Assembly (NCBI RefSeq): GCF_026625865.1
Contig: NZ_CP113067.1
Span: forward strand, 682,001-746,000
Direction of reading: 5' to 3'
Length of the DNA: 64,000 nucleotides
From: Microbacterium sp. SL75
GTDB lineage: Bacteria; Actinomycetota; Actinomycetes; Actinomycetales; Microbacteriaceae
Below the pieces are notes generated by a model. That model saw nothing but the letters and a program-made list of their open reading frames with translations, did not search any database and had not been told where the DNA came from. Position 1 is the stretch's first letter. Each line of letters starts with the position of its first letter. Shown in pieces: positions 42,904 to 51,947 of this stretch. The translations under genes and the position numbers were made by a program.

Positions 42904-42993
42904 CGAATCTCCTGAGGTCCGCGCGGCCCGACCTCGCATACCGGGTGGCGGCCCCGCACCACGCGGCGAGGGCCGCCGCTTCTCAGGAGTTCG
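42904..42993. repeat. Inverted repeat with CGAATCTCCTGAG ends
   Basis: Ends 42904-42916 and 42982-42993 are inverted copies with a one-base bulge, enclosing a second inverted pair (GGCGGCCC/GGGCCGCC). It lies in the 251-bp gap before the hydrolase-fusion gene and resembles in style the other intergenic palindromes here, though the sequence is unrelated. Confidence 0.65.
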
Positions 42994-43033
42994 GTACGCG
43001 GTCCCCGCACCGCCGATCGTCCCGCCGCGGTGC

Positions 43034-43058
43034 TTGCGCAAATCGTGCCGTTGCGCAA
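43034..43058. promoter_or_regulatory. Paired TTGCGCAA operators
   Basis: The 8-bp palindrome TTGCGCAA occurs at 43034-43041 and 43051-43058, 17 bp apart, upstream of the GMC operon. It is a likely binding site for a dimeric repressor that is not encoded next to it. Confidence 0.5.
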
Positions 43059-43098
43059 GCGACCCTCCGCGGCCCCTCTCGTAAGCGAGCGTGAGTGC

Positions 43099-44493
43099 AT
43101 GCCCACCGAATCCGCTCCCGCCACAGACGGGGCACCCCTCACCCTGTACCTGCTGCACGCGCTGGGGGCCAGCTCTGGATCCTTCGACCGTCTCGCCGAC
43201 GAGCTCGCGGGCGACGTGCGCGTGCAGGGCATCGACCTGCCCGGTTTCGGCTCCGCCGCGAGCGCCCCTGACGCCACGCTCGACGAGACCGTCGACCACG
43301 TCGTCCGGCACCTCTCCGAGCACGCGAACGGTCCGTGGATGCTCGGCGGCCACAGCATGGGCGGCAAGATCGCCGCTCTGGTCGCAGCGCGCGTGCTCCG
43401 CGGCGAGGCCCCTCTCTTCGGGCTGCACGGCATGGTGCTGATGGCGCCCTCTCCGCCACGCCCCGAACCCATGGACGAGGAGCGTCGTGAGCGGATGCTC
43501 TCGTGGGTCGACGAAGGAGCCATCTCCGAGCACGACGCCGAGACCTTCATCGACCAGAACACGGCCGAACCCCTCGATGCCGGGGCGCACTCGCTCGCCC
43601 TCGCAGACCTCCGCCGCACCTCGCCCACCGCGTGGCGCGCGTGGCTCGAGACGGGGAGCCGCGTCGACGCGACCGTCGAGGTGCAAACGCTCGACCTGCC
43701 CGTGCTCGTGCTCGCCGGCACCGACGACGCCGATCTCGGCGCCTCCGCCCAGCCCGAGCTGCTCGCCTCCGTCTACCCCCGCGCGCGGTTCAGGGCCCTC
43801 CCCGACACGGGGCACATGATCCCGCTGGAGCGCCCGGCCGAGGCGGCCGAGGCGATCTCCCGCTTCATCGCGGACGAGGTGCGGGTCGGACCCGTGGTGC
43901 CGGAGGACTGGGCCCGTCTGATCGCGGGCGATCGCGTCGACGACCGGGTCCGCGGCATTCTGGCCCGCCGTGGCATGCCCGACGACCGCGGTTACGCTCC
44001 CGCGGCGCTGAACCTGGCGCAGCTGACCCTGCTGCGCGAGATCGCCGACCTCGTCGTTCCGCAGGACGGGCCGGCCATCGACATCGCCGGACGCGTCGAC
44101 GCGCAGCTCGCCCGCGGCGAGGGGGACGGCTGGCGCAACGCCGACCTCCCCGTCGACGTCGAGGCGTACCGCACCGGGCTCGACCAACTGGCGACCACCT
44201 GGCCCACCGATCCCGCCGAGCGGGCCGAGACCTTCCGCGCCGCCGTCGAGGGAGAGTCGGATGCCGAGGGTCCCTTCGACTCCGCTCAGCTCGAGACGTG
44301 GCTCGAAGACGTACGGAACGACCTGGTCCGGCAGTGGCTCGCGCACCCGGCGAGCATGGCGCGCGTCGGGTACGACGGCTTCGCCACCGGCGGCAGACCC
44401 ATCCGCGGATACGTGGAGCTGCGTCTCGGACGCCGCGAAGACTGGGAGCCGGCGAACGTCGGCGGCACGATCGCGACGGGAGACGCGGCATGA
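43099..44493 (+). CDS. Alpha/beta hydrolase fused to gluconate dehydrogenase subunit 3-like domain
   Basis: Protein of 464 aa with two parts. Residues about 12-255 are an alpha/beta hydrolase (LLHALGASSGSFDRLADEL, nucleophile GHSMGG with Ser86, His in LPDTGHMIPLERP). Residues about 260-464 (VPEDWARLIAGDRV, LTLLREIADLVVPQ, WLAHPASMARVGYDGFATGG) look like the small helical subunit that partners GMC-type dehydrogenases (Gluconate_2-dh3). The next gene, whose ATG overlaps this stop, is that GMC flavoprotein. I chose the ATG at 43099; an open frame reaches GTG at 43030 but would include the TTGCGCAA operators. No export signal is visible. Confidence 0.77.
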   Translation: MPTESAPATDGAPLTLYLLHALGASSGSFDRLADELAGDVRVQGIDLPGFGSAASAPDATLDETVDHVVRHLSEHANGPWMLGGHSMGGKIAALVAARVLRGEAPLFGLHGMVLMAPSPPRPEPMDEERRERMLSWVDEGAISEHDAETFIDQNTAEPLDAGAHSLALADLRRTSPTAWRAWLETGSRVDATVEVQTLDLPVLVLAGTDDADLGASAQPELLASVYPRARFRALPDTGHMIPLERPAEAAEAISRFIADEVRVGPVVPEDWARLIAGDRVDDRVRGILARRGMPDDRGYAPAALNLAQLTLLREIADLVVPQDGPAIDIAGRVDAQLARGEGDGWRNADLPVDVEAYRTGLDQLATTWPTDPAERAETFRAAVEGESDAEGPFDSAQLETWLEDVRNDLVRQWLAHPASMARVGYDGFATGGRPIRGYVELRLGRREDWEPANVGGTIATGDAA

Positions 44494-46043
44494 ACCTCGA
44501 AGCGATGCGCACCTACACCGACGACGAGATCGTCGATATCGTGGTGGTCGGAACCGGTGCCGGCGGCGCCCCCCTCACCGCCGAGCTGGCGCGCAAGGGA
44601 CTCACCGTCGTGGCGCTGGAGGCGGGGCGGCACTTCTCGCTCGACGACCTCACCCCCGACGAGACCGAGGCCGTCGAGATCAACTGGATGTCGGAACGAC
44701 TCAGCGGCGGCAACGACCCCACGGCCTTCGGCCCGAACAACAGCGGACGCGGCGTCGGCGGCTCGATGCTGCACTGGGGCGCGTTCACCCCGCGCCCGGA
44801 TCGCCGCGACCTCGCGCTGCGCACCGAGTCGGGTGTGGGCCGTGACTGGCCGGTCGACCCCGACGAACTGCTCTCCTACGTCGAGCGCGTCGAGGGCGAC
44901 ATCGGTGTGTCCGGACCGACCCCGTACCCCTGGGATCCGTCGCGCCGATACGCCTACGCCCCGGCGAAGCGCAACGCCCCGGCGAATCTCGTCGCGAAGG
45001 GCTGCGAGGCCCTCGGCGTCCGCTGGGCCGACGCGCCCGCGGCGGTGCTCACGCGGGCACGACTGCAAGACCACCACGGCGAGCGCAGCGCCTGCGTGAA
45101 CTGCGGAGAATGCCACCAGGGCTGCCGGGTGGATGCCAAGGCCTCCACCGCGAACACATATCTGCCCGCGGCGGTCGCGGCCGGTGCCGAGATCCGCAGC
45201 GAGTCGATGGTGCACGGGATCGAGCTCGACGCCCGCGGCCGTGTCGAGGCGGTCGTGTACCGCAAGGGCGGCGTCGATCGTCGCCAGCGCTGTCGCGCAC
45301 TCGTCCTGGCCGGTGGGGGCGTCGAGACGCCGCGCCTGCTGCTGCACACGGGCCTGGCGAACGACAACGGCCAGGTCGGCCGCAACTTCCTCGCCCACGG
45401 CGCCACCCAGGTGTGGGGGCGGTTCGACGAGCCGGTGCGCGGGCACCGCGGATACCCCTCGTCGCTCATCAGCGAGGACATGATGCGTCCCGCCGATGCG
45501 GATTTCGCCGGCGGCTACCTCGTGCAGAGCCTCGGCGTCATGCCCCTGACCTTCTCGACCACGCTCGTGCGCGGCGGCGGCCTCTGGGGTCCCGAGCTCA
45601 TGCAGCGGCTCGATCAGTCACGGTTCATGGCCGGTATCGGCATCAACGCCGATTGCCTGCCGTCGGACGACAACAGGCTCGAGCTGGTCGACGAGACCGA
45701 CGAGTTCGGCATCCCCCGCGCTCGGGTGAGCTTCACCGCCGGTGAGAACGAGAAGGCGATCGACAAGCACGCCACCGCGTTCATGCTGCGGGTGATGGAG
45801 GCCGCCGGGGCTCGCGAGACCATGGTCCTCGCGCGCACCGCGCACACCATCGGCACGTGCCGCATGTCGAACGACCCGTCCGACGGCGTGGTGGACGCCG
45901 ACGGGCGCTCGCACGAGATCCCGAACCTCTGGATCTGCGACAACTCGGTCTTCCCCTCCGCCATCGCGGCCAACCCCGCGCTGACGATCATGGCCCTGTC
46001 GCTGCGCACCGCCGACCGCTTCCTCGCCGCGGCCGCCGCCTGA
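44490..46043 (+). CDS. GMC family oxidoreductase
   Basis: FAD-dependent sugar or alcohol dehydrogenase of 517 aa. The dinucleotide motif DIVVVGTGAGGAPLTAELAR is at residues about 16-35. A cysteine cluster CVNCGECHQGCRVDAKAS, seen in gluconate-dehydrogenase-like GMC enzymes, and the C-terminal active-site region ARTAHTIGTCRMSNDPSDGV and NPALTIMALSLRTAD are present. It probably forms a complex with the fused small-subunit domain encoded upstream (ATGA overlap) and oxidises a sugar or polyol. No Tat signal is evident on either protein, so it is likely cytoplasmic. Acceptor and substrate unknown. Confidence 0.87.
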   Translation: MNLEAMRTYTDDEIVDIVVVGTGAGGAPLTAELARKGLTVVALEAGRHFSLDDLTPDETEAVEINWMSERLSGGNDPTAFGPNNSGRGVGGSMLHWGAFTPRPDRRDLALRTESGVGRDWPVDPDELLSYVERVEGDIGVSGPTPYPWDPSRRYAYAPAKRNAPANLVAKGCEALGVRWADAPAAVLTRARLQDHHGERSACVNCGECHQGCRVDAKASTANTYLPAAVAAGAEIRSESMVHGIELDARGRVEAVVYRKGGVDRRQRCRALVLAGGGVETPRLLLHTGLANDNGQVGRNFLAHGATQVWGRFDEPVRGHRGYPSSLISEDMMRPADADFAGGYLVQSLGVMPLTFSTTLVRGGGLWGPELMQRLDQSRFMAGIGINADCLPSDDNRLELVDETDEFGIPRARVSFTAGENEKAIDKHATAFMLRVMEAAGARETMVLARTAHTIGTCRMSNDPSDGVVDADGRSHEIPNLWICDNSVFPSAIAANPALTIMALSLRTADRFLAAAAA

Positions 46044-46070
46044 CCCGCGGCTCCGTCGTCCCCTCCCGTC

Positions 46071-46126
46071 GAGTGTCCAGGACACGCCGCCTCCGCCCCG
46101 CGCGAGGTGGCGTGTCCTGGACGCTC
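46071..46126. repeat. Inverted repeat, GAGTGTCCA family
   Basis: Arms 46071-46093 and 46104-46126 match at 21 of 23 positions. The ends GAGTGTCCA and TGGACGCTC are shared with the element at 2234-2292, while the middles differ. It starts 27 bp after the GMC stop and could act as a terminator. Confidence 0.8.
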
Positions 46127-46161
46127 AACACCGCACCTCGCAACACGGGAGAATGGATGCC

Positions 46162-46506
46162 ATGAAGCTCGAGCACCTCGTCCGGTTCGCCGCCCTCGCA
46201 GAGGAGCTGCACTTCCCGCGCGCGGCCGACAAGCTGCGTATCCCCCTCGCCTCGCTGTACACCACCGTCGACAAGCTCGAGGAGGAGGTCGGCCAACCCC
46301 TCGTGCAGCGCACGGCGCCCACGCGGCTGCTGCCGGCCGGTGAGCTGCTGCTCGAGGAGGCCCACCGTCGCATCGCCGATGCTCCTCCCGCGGCGCCCCG
46401 GCAGAAGGCTCCCGGCGGCGGCAAAGCGAAGGCGAACAAGGGCAAGGGCCGCGCCCCGATCGTGAAGGGCGAGCCCAAGCCCTACAAGAAGCGCCAAGGC
46501 CGCTGA
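46162..46506 (+). CDS. Miniature LysR-type HTH protein with basic tail
   Basis: Protein of 114 aa. Residues 1-65 are a LysR-type winged HTH (MKLEHLVRFAALAEELHFPR, then LASLYTTVDKLEEEVGQPLV). In place of the effector domain there is a tail of about 35 residues very rich in Lys, Gly and Pro (APGGGKAKANKGKGRAPIV, then PYKKRQGR). It should bind DNA without sensing a ligand, perhaps like a nucleoid protein. GGGAGA at 46147-46152 suits the ATG at 46162; ATG at 46153 is too close to it. No frameshift remnant of an effector domain is visible downstream. Confidence 0.72.
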   Translation: MKLEHLVRFAALAEELHFPRAADKLRIPLASLYTTVDKLEEEVGQPLVQRTAPTRLLPAGELLLEEAHRRIADAPPAAPRQKAPGGGKAKANKGKGRAPIVKGEPKPYKKRQGR

Positions 46507-46523
46507 CTCGGCCCCCTCCCCAC

Positions 46524-46590
46524 GCATAAACGCGATCTGCGCCCGGAAACACGTGCTGCACGCGTTTCTAGGCGTGGAAAGCGTTTCTGC
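46524..46590. repeat. Intergenic palindrome, AAACGCG family
   Basis: Degenerate copy of the element at 5231-5297. Outer arms GCATAAACGC and GCGTTTCTGC and the inner stem GAAACACGTG/CACGCGTTTC each have one mismatch. The order of sub-elements is the same. Confidence 0.78.
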
Positions 46591-46682
46591 GTAAGTATCG
46601 GCGGGCTCGGCGGCGTCCGCCCCGCGCCTCGGATCTTAGGCCGGGGCCGCTGCCCGGAGGCACGGTCGGCCCCGCCGGCCAA

Positions 46683-46742
46683 GCGCACCGGGGCCGGCGG
46701 CCGGCGCACGCTCGACGAGGCCGGACAGCGCACCGGGGCCGG
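46683..46742. repeat. Direct repeat downstream of ABC-F gene
   Basis: GCGCACCGGGGCCGG occurs at 46683-46697 and 46728-46742, 45 bp apart. Nearby CGGCCCCG/CGGGGCCG can form a hairpin and may terminate the ABC-F transcript. Confidence 0.5.
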
Positions 46743-46756
46743 GTGCCCTGACCGCT

Positions 46757-48397
46757 CTACAGCTCCGTGACCTGCCCCGCCTCGACGCGCCAGCGACGGT
46801 CGGTCTGCACCGCCGCAAGCATGCGTCGGTCGTGCGTGACCAGCAGCAGCGTCCCCGTGTACGACTCCAACGCCTGCTCGAGCTGCTCGATCGCCGGCAG
46901 GTCGAGGTGGTTCGTCGGCTCGTCGAGCACGAGCACGTTCACCCCGCGCGCCTGCAGCAGAGCGAGCCCCGCGCGCGTGCGCTCTCCCGGCGACAGCCCG
47001 TCGACCGGACGCGTGACGTGGTCGGCCTTGAGACCGAACTTGGCCAACAGCGTTCGCACCTCGCCGGCGTTCATCTCGGGCACGAACCCCTCGAACGTCT
47101 CCGCGAGCGCTCGCTCTCCCACGAACAGCGACCGGGCCTGGTCGATCTCGCCGATCTCGACGCTCGCGCCCAGGCTCGCCGATCCCTCGTCCGGCGTCTG
47201 ACGGCCCAGGATGCCACGCAGCAGCGTCGACTTTCCGGCACCGTTCGGCCCCGTGATACCGATGCGCTCCCCCGCATTCACCTGCAGCGAGACAGGACCG
47301 AGGGTGAAGTCGCCCTGGCGGAAGACCGCGCCCGACAGGGTCGAGACGACCGAGCTCGACCGCGGTGCCGAACCGATCGTGAACTCGAGCTGCCACTCCT
47401 TGCGCGGTTCCTCGACCTCGTCGAGACGGGCGATCCGGCTCTCCATCTGGCGCACCTTCTGCGCCTGCTTCTCGCTCGATTCCGTGGCGGCCTTGCGGCG
47501 GATCTTGTCGTTGTCGGGCGACTTCTTCATCGCGTTGCGGACGCCCTGACTGGACCACTCCCGCTGCGTGCGGGCGCGCGAGACCAGGTCGGCCTTGGTG
47601 TCGGCGTACTCCTCGTACTTCTCGCGCGCCTGACGCCGCAGCGTGGCGCGCTCCTCGAGGTACGCGTCGTACCCGCCGCCGTAGACCCGGTGGGAGTTCT
47701 GCGCGAGGTCGAGCTCCAGCACGCGCGTCACCGAACGGGCGAGGAACTCGCGATCGTGGCTCACGAGCACGACGCCGCCGCGGAGCCCGCGCACGAACGT
47801 CTCGAGACGCTCCAGCCCGTCGAGGTCCAGGTCGTTGGTCGGCTCATCGAGCAGGGCGATGTCGAAACGCGACAGCAGCAGAGCTGCCAGACCGACGCGC
47901 GCGGCCTGGCCTCCGGACAGACCCGTCATCTCGGCATCCGCACCGACTTCCAGCCCCAGGTCGGCGAGCACCACCGGCATCCGCTCGTCGAGGTCGGCGG
48001 CGCCGCTTGCGAGCCATCGTTCGAGGGCTGTCGCGTAGGCGTCGTCGGCTCCGACAGCCGCAGGGTCGCCGAGCGCTGCCGCCGTGGCATCCATCTCGCG
48101 GGTCGCCTCGGCGGCGCCCGTCCGTCGGGCGATGTACTGCGCGACCGTCTCTCCGTCCACGCGCTCGTGTTCCTGCGGCAGCCAGCCGACGAACGCGTCG
48201 GCGGGAGCGAGGCTGACCGTTCCCGCCTGTGGCTCGTCGACGCCGGCGAGCAGGCGCAGCAGAGTCGACTTACCGGCCCCGTTCGCCCCGACCACACCGA
48301 CGACGTCTCCCGGTGCGACCGTCAGGTCGACGCCGTCGAAGAGCGTGCGGTGTCCGTGGCCCCCGGCGAGGCCCTGTGCGACGAGGGTGGCGGTCAT
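46757..48397 (-). CDS. ABC-F family ATPase
   Basis: Soluble protein of 546 aa with two ABC domains and no membrane segment. First domain: Walker A GANGAGKST, signature GLSGGQAARVG, Walker B IALLDEPTNDLDL. Second: GPNGAGKST, signature GLSPGERTRAG, VLVLDEPTNHLDL. The charged linker between (RRQAREKYEEYADTKADLVS onward) is the region that reaches into the ribosome in this family. Members rescue stalled ribosomes or protect them from antibiotics; which applies here is not readable. GACACT lies 6 nt before the ATG, so it is probably leaderless. Confidence 0.93.
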   Translation of the reverse strand: MTATLVAQGLAGGHGHRTLFDGVDLTVAPGDVVGVVGANGAGKSTLLRLLAGVDEPQAGTVSLAPADAFVGWLPQEHERVDGETVAQYIARRTGAAEATREMDATAAALGDPAAVGADDAYATALERWLASGAADLDERMPVVLADLGLEVGADAEMTGLSGGQAARVGLAALLLSRFDIALLDEPTNDLDLDGLERLETFVRGLRGGVVLVSHDREFLARSVTRVLELDLAQNSHRVYGGGYDAYLEERATLRRQAREKYEEYADTKADLVSRARTQREWSSQGVRNAMKKSPDNDKIRRKAATESSEKQAQKVRQMESRIARLDEVEEPRKEWQLEFTIGSAPRSSSVVSTLSGAVFRQGDFTLGPVSLQVNAGERIGITGPNGAGKSTLLRGILGRQTPDEGSASLGASVEIGEIDQARSLFVGERALAETFEGFVPEMNAGEVRTLLAKFGLKADHVTRPVDGLSPGERTRAGLALLQARGVNVLVLDEPTNHLDLPAIEQLEQALESYTGTLLLVTHDRRMLAAVQTDRRWRVEAGQVTEL

Positions 48398-48481
48398 CCC
48401 TCTAGTGTCTCAGGGCGCCGTCGGGCCCCGTACCCGCACCGCCCCGGTCCCCTCACCCGCCGAAGGCGCCGGATGCCGTCC

Positions 48482-49411
48482 CTATCTCGCCCGAGGGTGA
48501 GACGTCGCGTACACGTCGCGGAGCGCGTCGACCGACACGTGCGTGTAGATCTGCGTCGTCGACACCGAGGCATGACCGAGTAGTTCTTGCACGACCCGCA
48601 CGTCGGCACCGCCCTGCAACAGGTGGGTGGCGAAGGAGTGGCGCAGCGTGTGCGGCGACACGTGTGCCGTCAGTCCCGCGCGCTCCGCCGCGGCCTGGAT
48701 GATGAGCCAGGCGCTCTGGCGCGACAGCGGAGCACCGCGCACGCCCAGGAACAGCCGAGGCGTCGCACGCGCCTTCGCCGCCCAGGCCGGGCGTACCCGG
48801 GTGAGGTAGGCCTCGATCGCGGCTTGCGCGTACGACCCCACCGGCACCACGCGTTCCTTGTCGCCTTTTCCGCGCACGCGCAGAAGGTCTCCGTGGGCGG
48901 TGTCGTCGACGTCGAGCTGGACGATCTCCGAGACGCGCGCCCCGGTCGCGTACAACAGCTCGAGCAGGGCCCGGTCGCGGACCGCCGACGGCTCCGCCGC
49001 GGACGCGTCCGCTGATCCCGGCGCGGGACCCGCGGCATCCAGGAGCTCGTCGATCTGCGTGACGGTCAGCGCCTTCGGGAGCCGCCGCGGAGTTTTCGGG
49101 GGGCGAAGTCTGCCGCTCGGGTCCGCGTCGACCCGACCTTCCCGCACGAGGAACCGGTGCAATCCGCGCACCGACGATTGCAGACGAGCGAGCGACGACG
49201 ACGCGGGCGGCGGTTCCGTCGAGGCCCGCTCCCCCGCGAAGTCCGCGACGAGGGCGGGAGTCACCTCTTCGACGGTGCCGAGGCCGCGCGCGCGAAGCCA
49301 CTCGACGTACACCCCGAGGTCACGGCGGTAGGCCGACACCGTGTGGTCGGAAAGACCGCGCTCGAGCGCGACGTGCCGGAGGTAGGCCTCGACCGCCCGC
49401 TCGAGTTCCAC
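48482..49411 (-). CDS. xerD: Tyrosine recombinase XerD
   Basis: Site-specific recombinase of 309 aa that resolves chromosome dimers at dif together with XerC and FtsK. The N-terminal SAM-like domain ([20 protein letters not shown]) precedes the catalytic domain with the Arg in GARVSE, Lys in [24 protein letters not shown], and the final [14 protein letters not shown] with the nucleophilic Tyr. The GTG at 49411 starts one base after the NUDIX stop. Its place after pyrG and a NUDIX gene matches xerD of other actinobacteria (Rv1701 in M. tuberculosis), so it is not a phage integrase. Confidence 0.93.
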   Translation of the reverse strand: MELERAVEAYLRHVALERGLSDHTVSAYRRDLGVYVEWLRARGLGTVEEVTPALVADFAGERASTEPPPASSSLARLQSSVRGLHRFLVREGRVDADPSGRLRPPKTPRRLPKALTVTQIDELLDAAGPAPGSADASAAEPSAVRDRALLELLYATGARVSEIVQLDVDDTAHGDLLRVRGKGDKERVVPVGSYAQAAIEAYLTRVRPAWAAKARATPRLFLGVRGAPLSRQSAWLIIQAAAERAGLTAHVSPHTLRHSFATHLLQGGADVRVVQELLGHASVSTTQIYTHVSVDALRDVYATSHPRAR

Positions 49412-49412
49412 G

Positions 49413-49991
49413 TCAGCGGGTGGACGCCTCGCGGCGCAGCACTTCTGCGGCGGCAAAAGCGCCCGTGGCCAGGATGCCGTTACGCAGGCGTCCCGCGAGC
49501 ACTCCGTCGATCACGTCCGCGAGAGGCACGCGTTCGACGCGCATGTCGGACTCCTCGTGCTCCCGCTCGTAGTCGGTCTCGACGCTGCGCAGGCCGCGGG
49601 CGAGGAAGAGGTGCACGACTTCGTCGCTTCCTCCGGGCGTGGTGTGCATCGACACGAGATGCTGCCAGCGGTCGGCCTCGAGGTCGACCTCCTCGGCCAG
49701 CTCGCGCTTCGCCGTCTCGAGAGGAGGCTCGCCGGCCACGTCGAGGAGACCGGCCGGGATCTCCCAGTCGCGTTCCTTGATGGGGTGGCGGTACTGCTGA
49801 ATGAGCACGACGTTCTCGTCGTCGTCGAGCGCGACGACCGCGGCCGCACCCGGGTGCTCGACGTACTGGCGGGTCATCTCGCCGTCGCCGTACCGCACGG
49901 TGTCGGAGCGCACGTCCCAGACGGCGCCTTCGTAGACGAGGTCCGTCGAGACCAGCTCGAGGTCGACCTTCTCGTCGCGCAGCTCCTCCAC
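49413..49991 (-). CDS. NUDIX hydrolase, ADP-ribose pyrophosphatase type
   Basis: Protein of 192 aa with a complete NUDIX box ([20 protein letters not shown], then EVDLEA). [17 protein letters not shown] and [19 protein letters not shown] are typical of the ADP-ribose pyrophosphatase group. It hydrolyses nucleoside diphosphate linked to another moiety. The GTG at 49991 overlaps by a few bases the region just before the pyrG stop, and xerD follows 1 bp after. Orthologous position to Rv1700. Confidence 0.9.
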   Translation of the reverse strand: MEELRDEKVDLELVSTDLVYEGAVWDVRSDTVRYGDGEMTRQYVEHPGAAAVVALDDDENVVLIQQYRHPIKERDWEIPAGLLDVAGEPPLETAKRELAEEVDLEADRWQHLVSMHTTPGGSDEVVHLFLARGLRSVETDYEREHEESDMRVERVPLADVIDGVLAGRLRNGILATGAFAAAEVLRREASTR

Positions 49992-49992
49992 G

Positions 49993-51778
<1,786 letters not shown>

Positions 51779-51947
51779 ATGCCGCGTCGGCGTGTGCCGA
51801 CCACAGCGGTGGAGACGAGCGCACAGAGGGCGAAAGCGTCAGCTCGACGTCGCCGCCGAAGAGAACGGACCGGCGGCGAATGTCAGATCAGACCCGTCCG
51901 TCGACGACGAGGGCCACCGGCTGCCCGGCTCGTCCTCGTCGGTCGCC

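Noticed and set aside
48482..49411. Integrase of a mobile element
   Set aside because: The position after pyrG and NUDIX and the length fit chromosomal XerD; no attachment site or cargo is seen.
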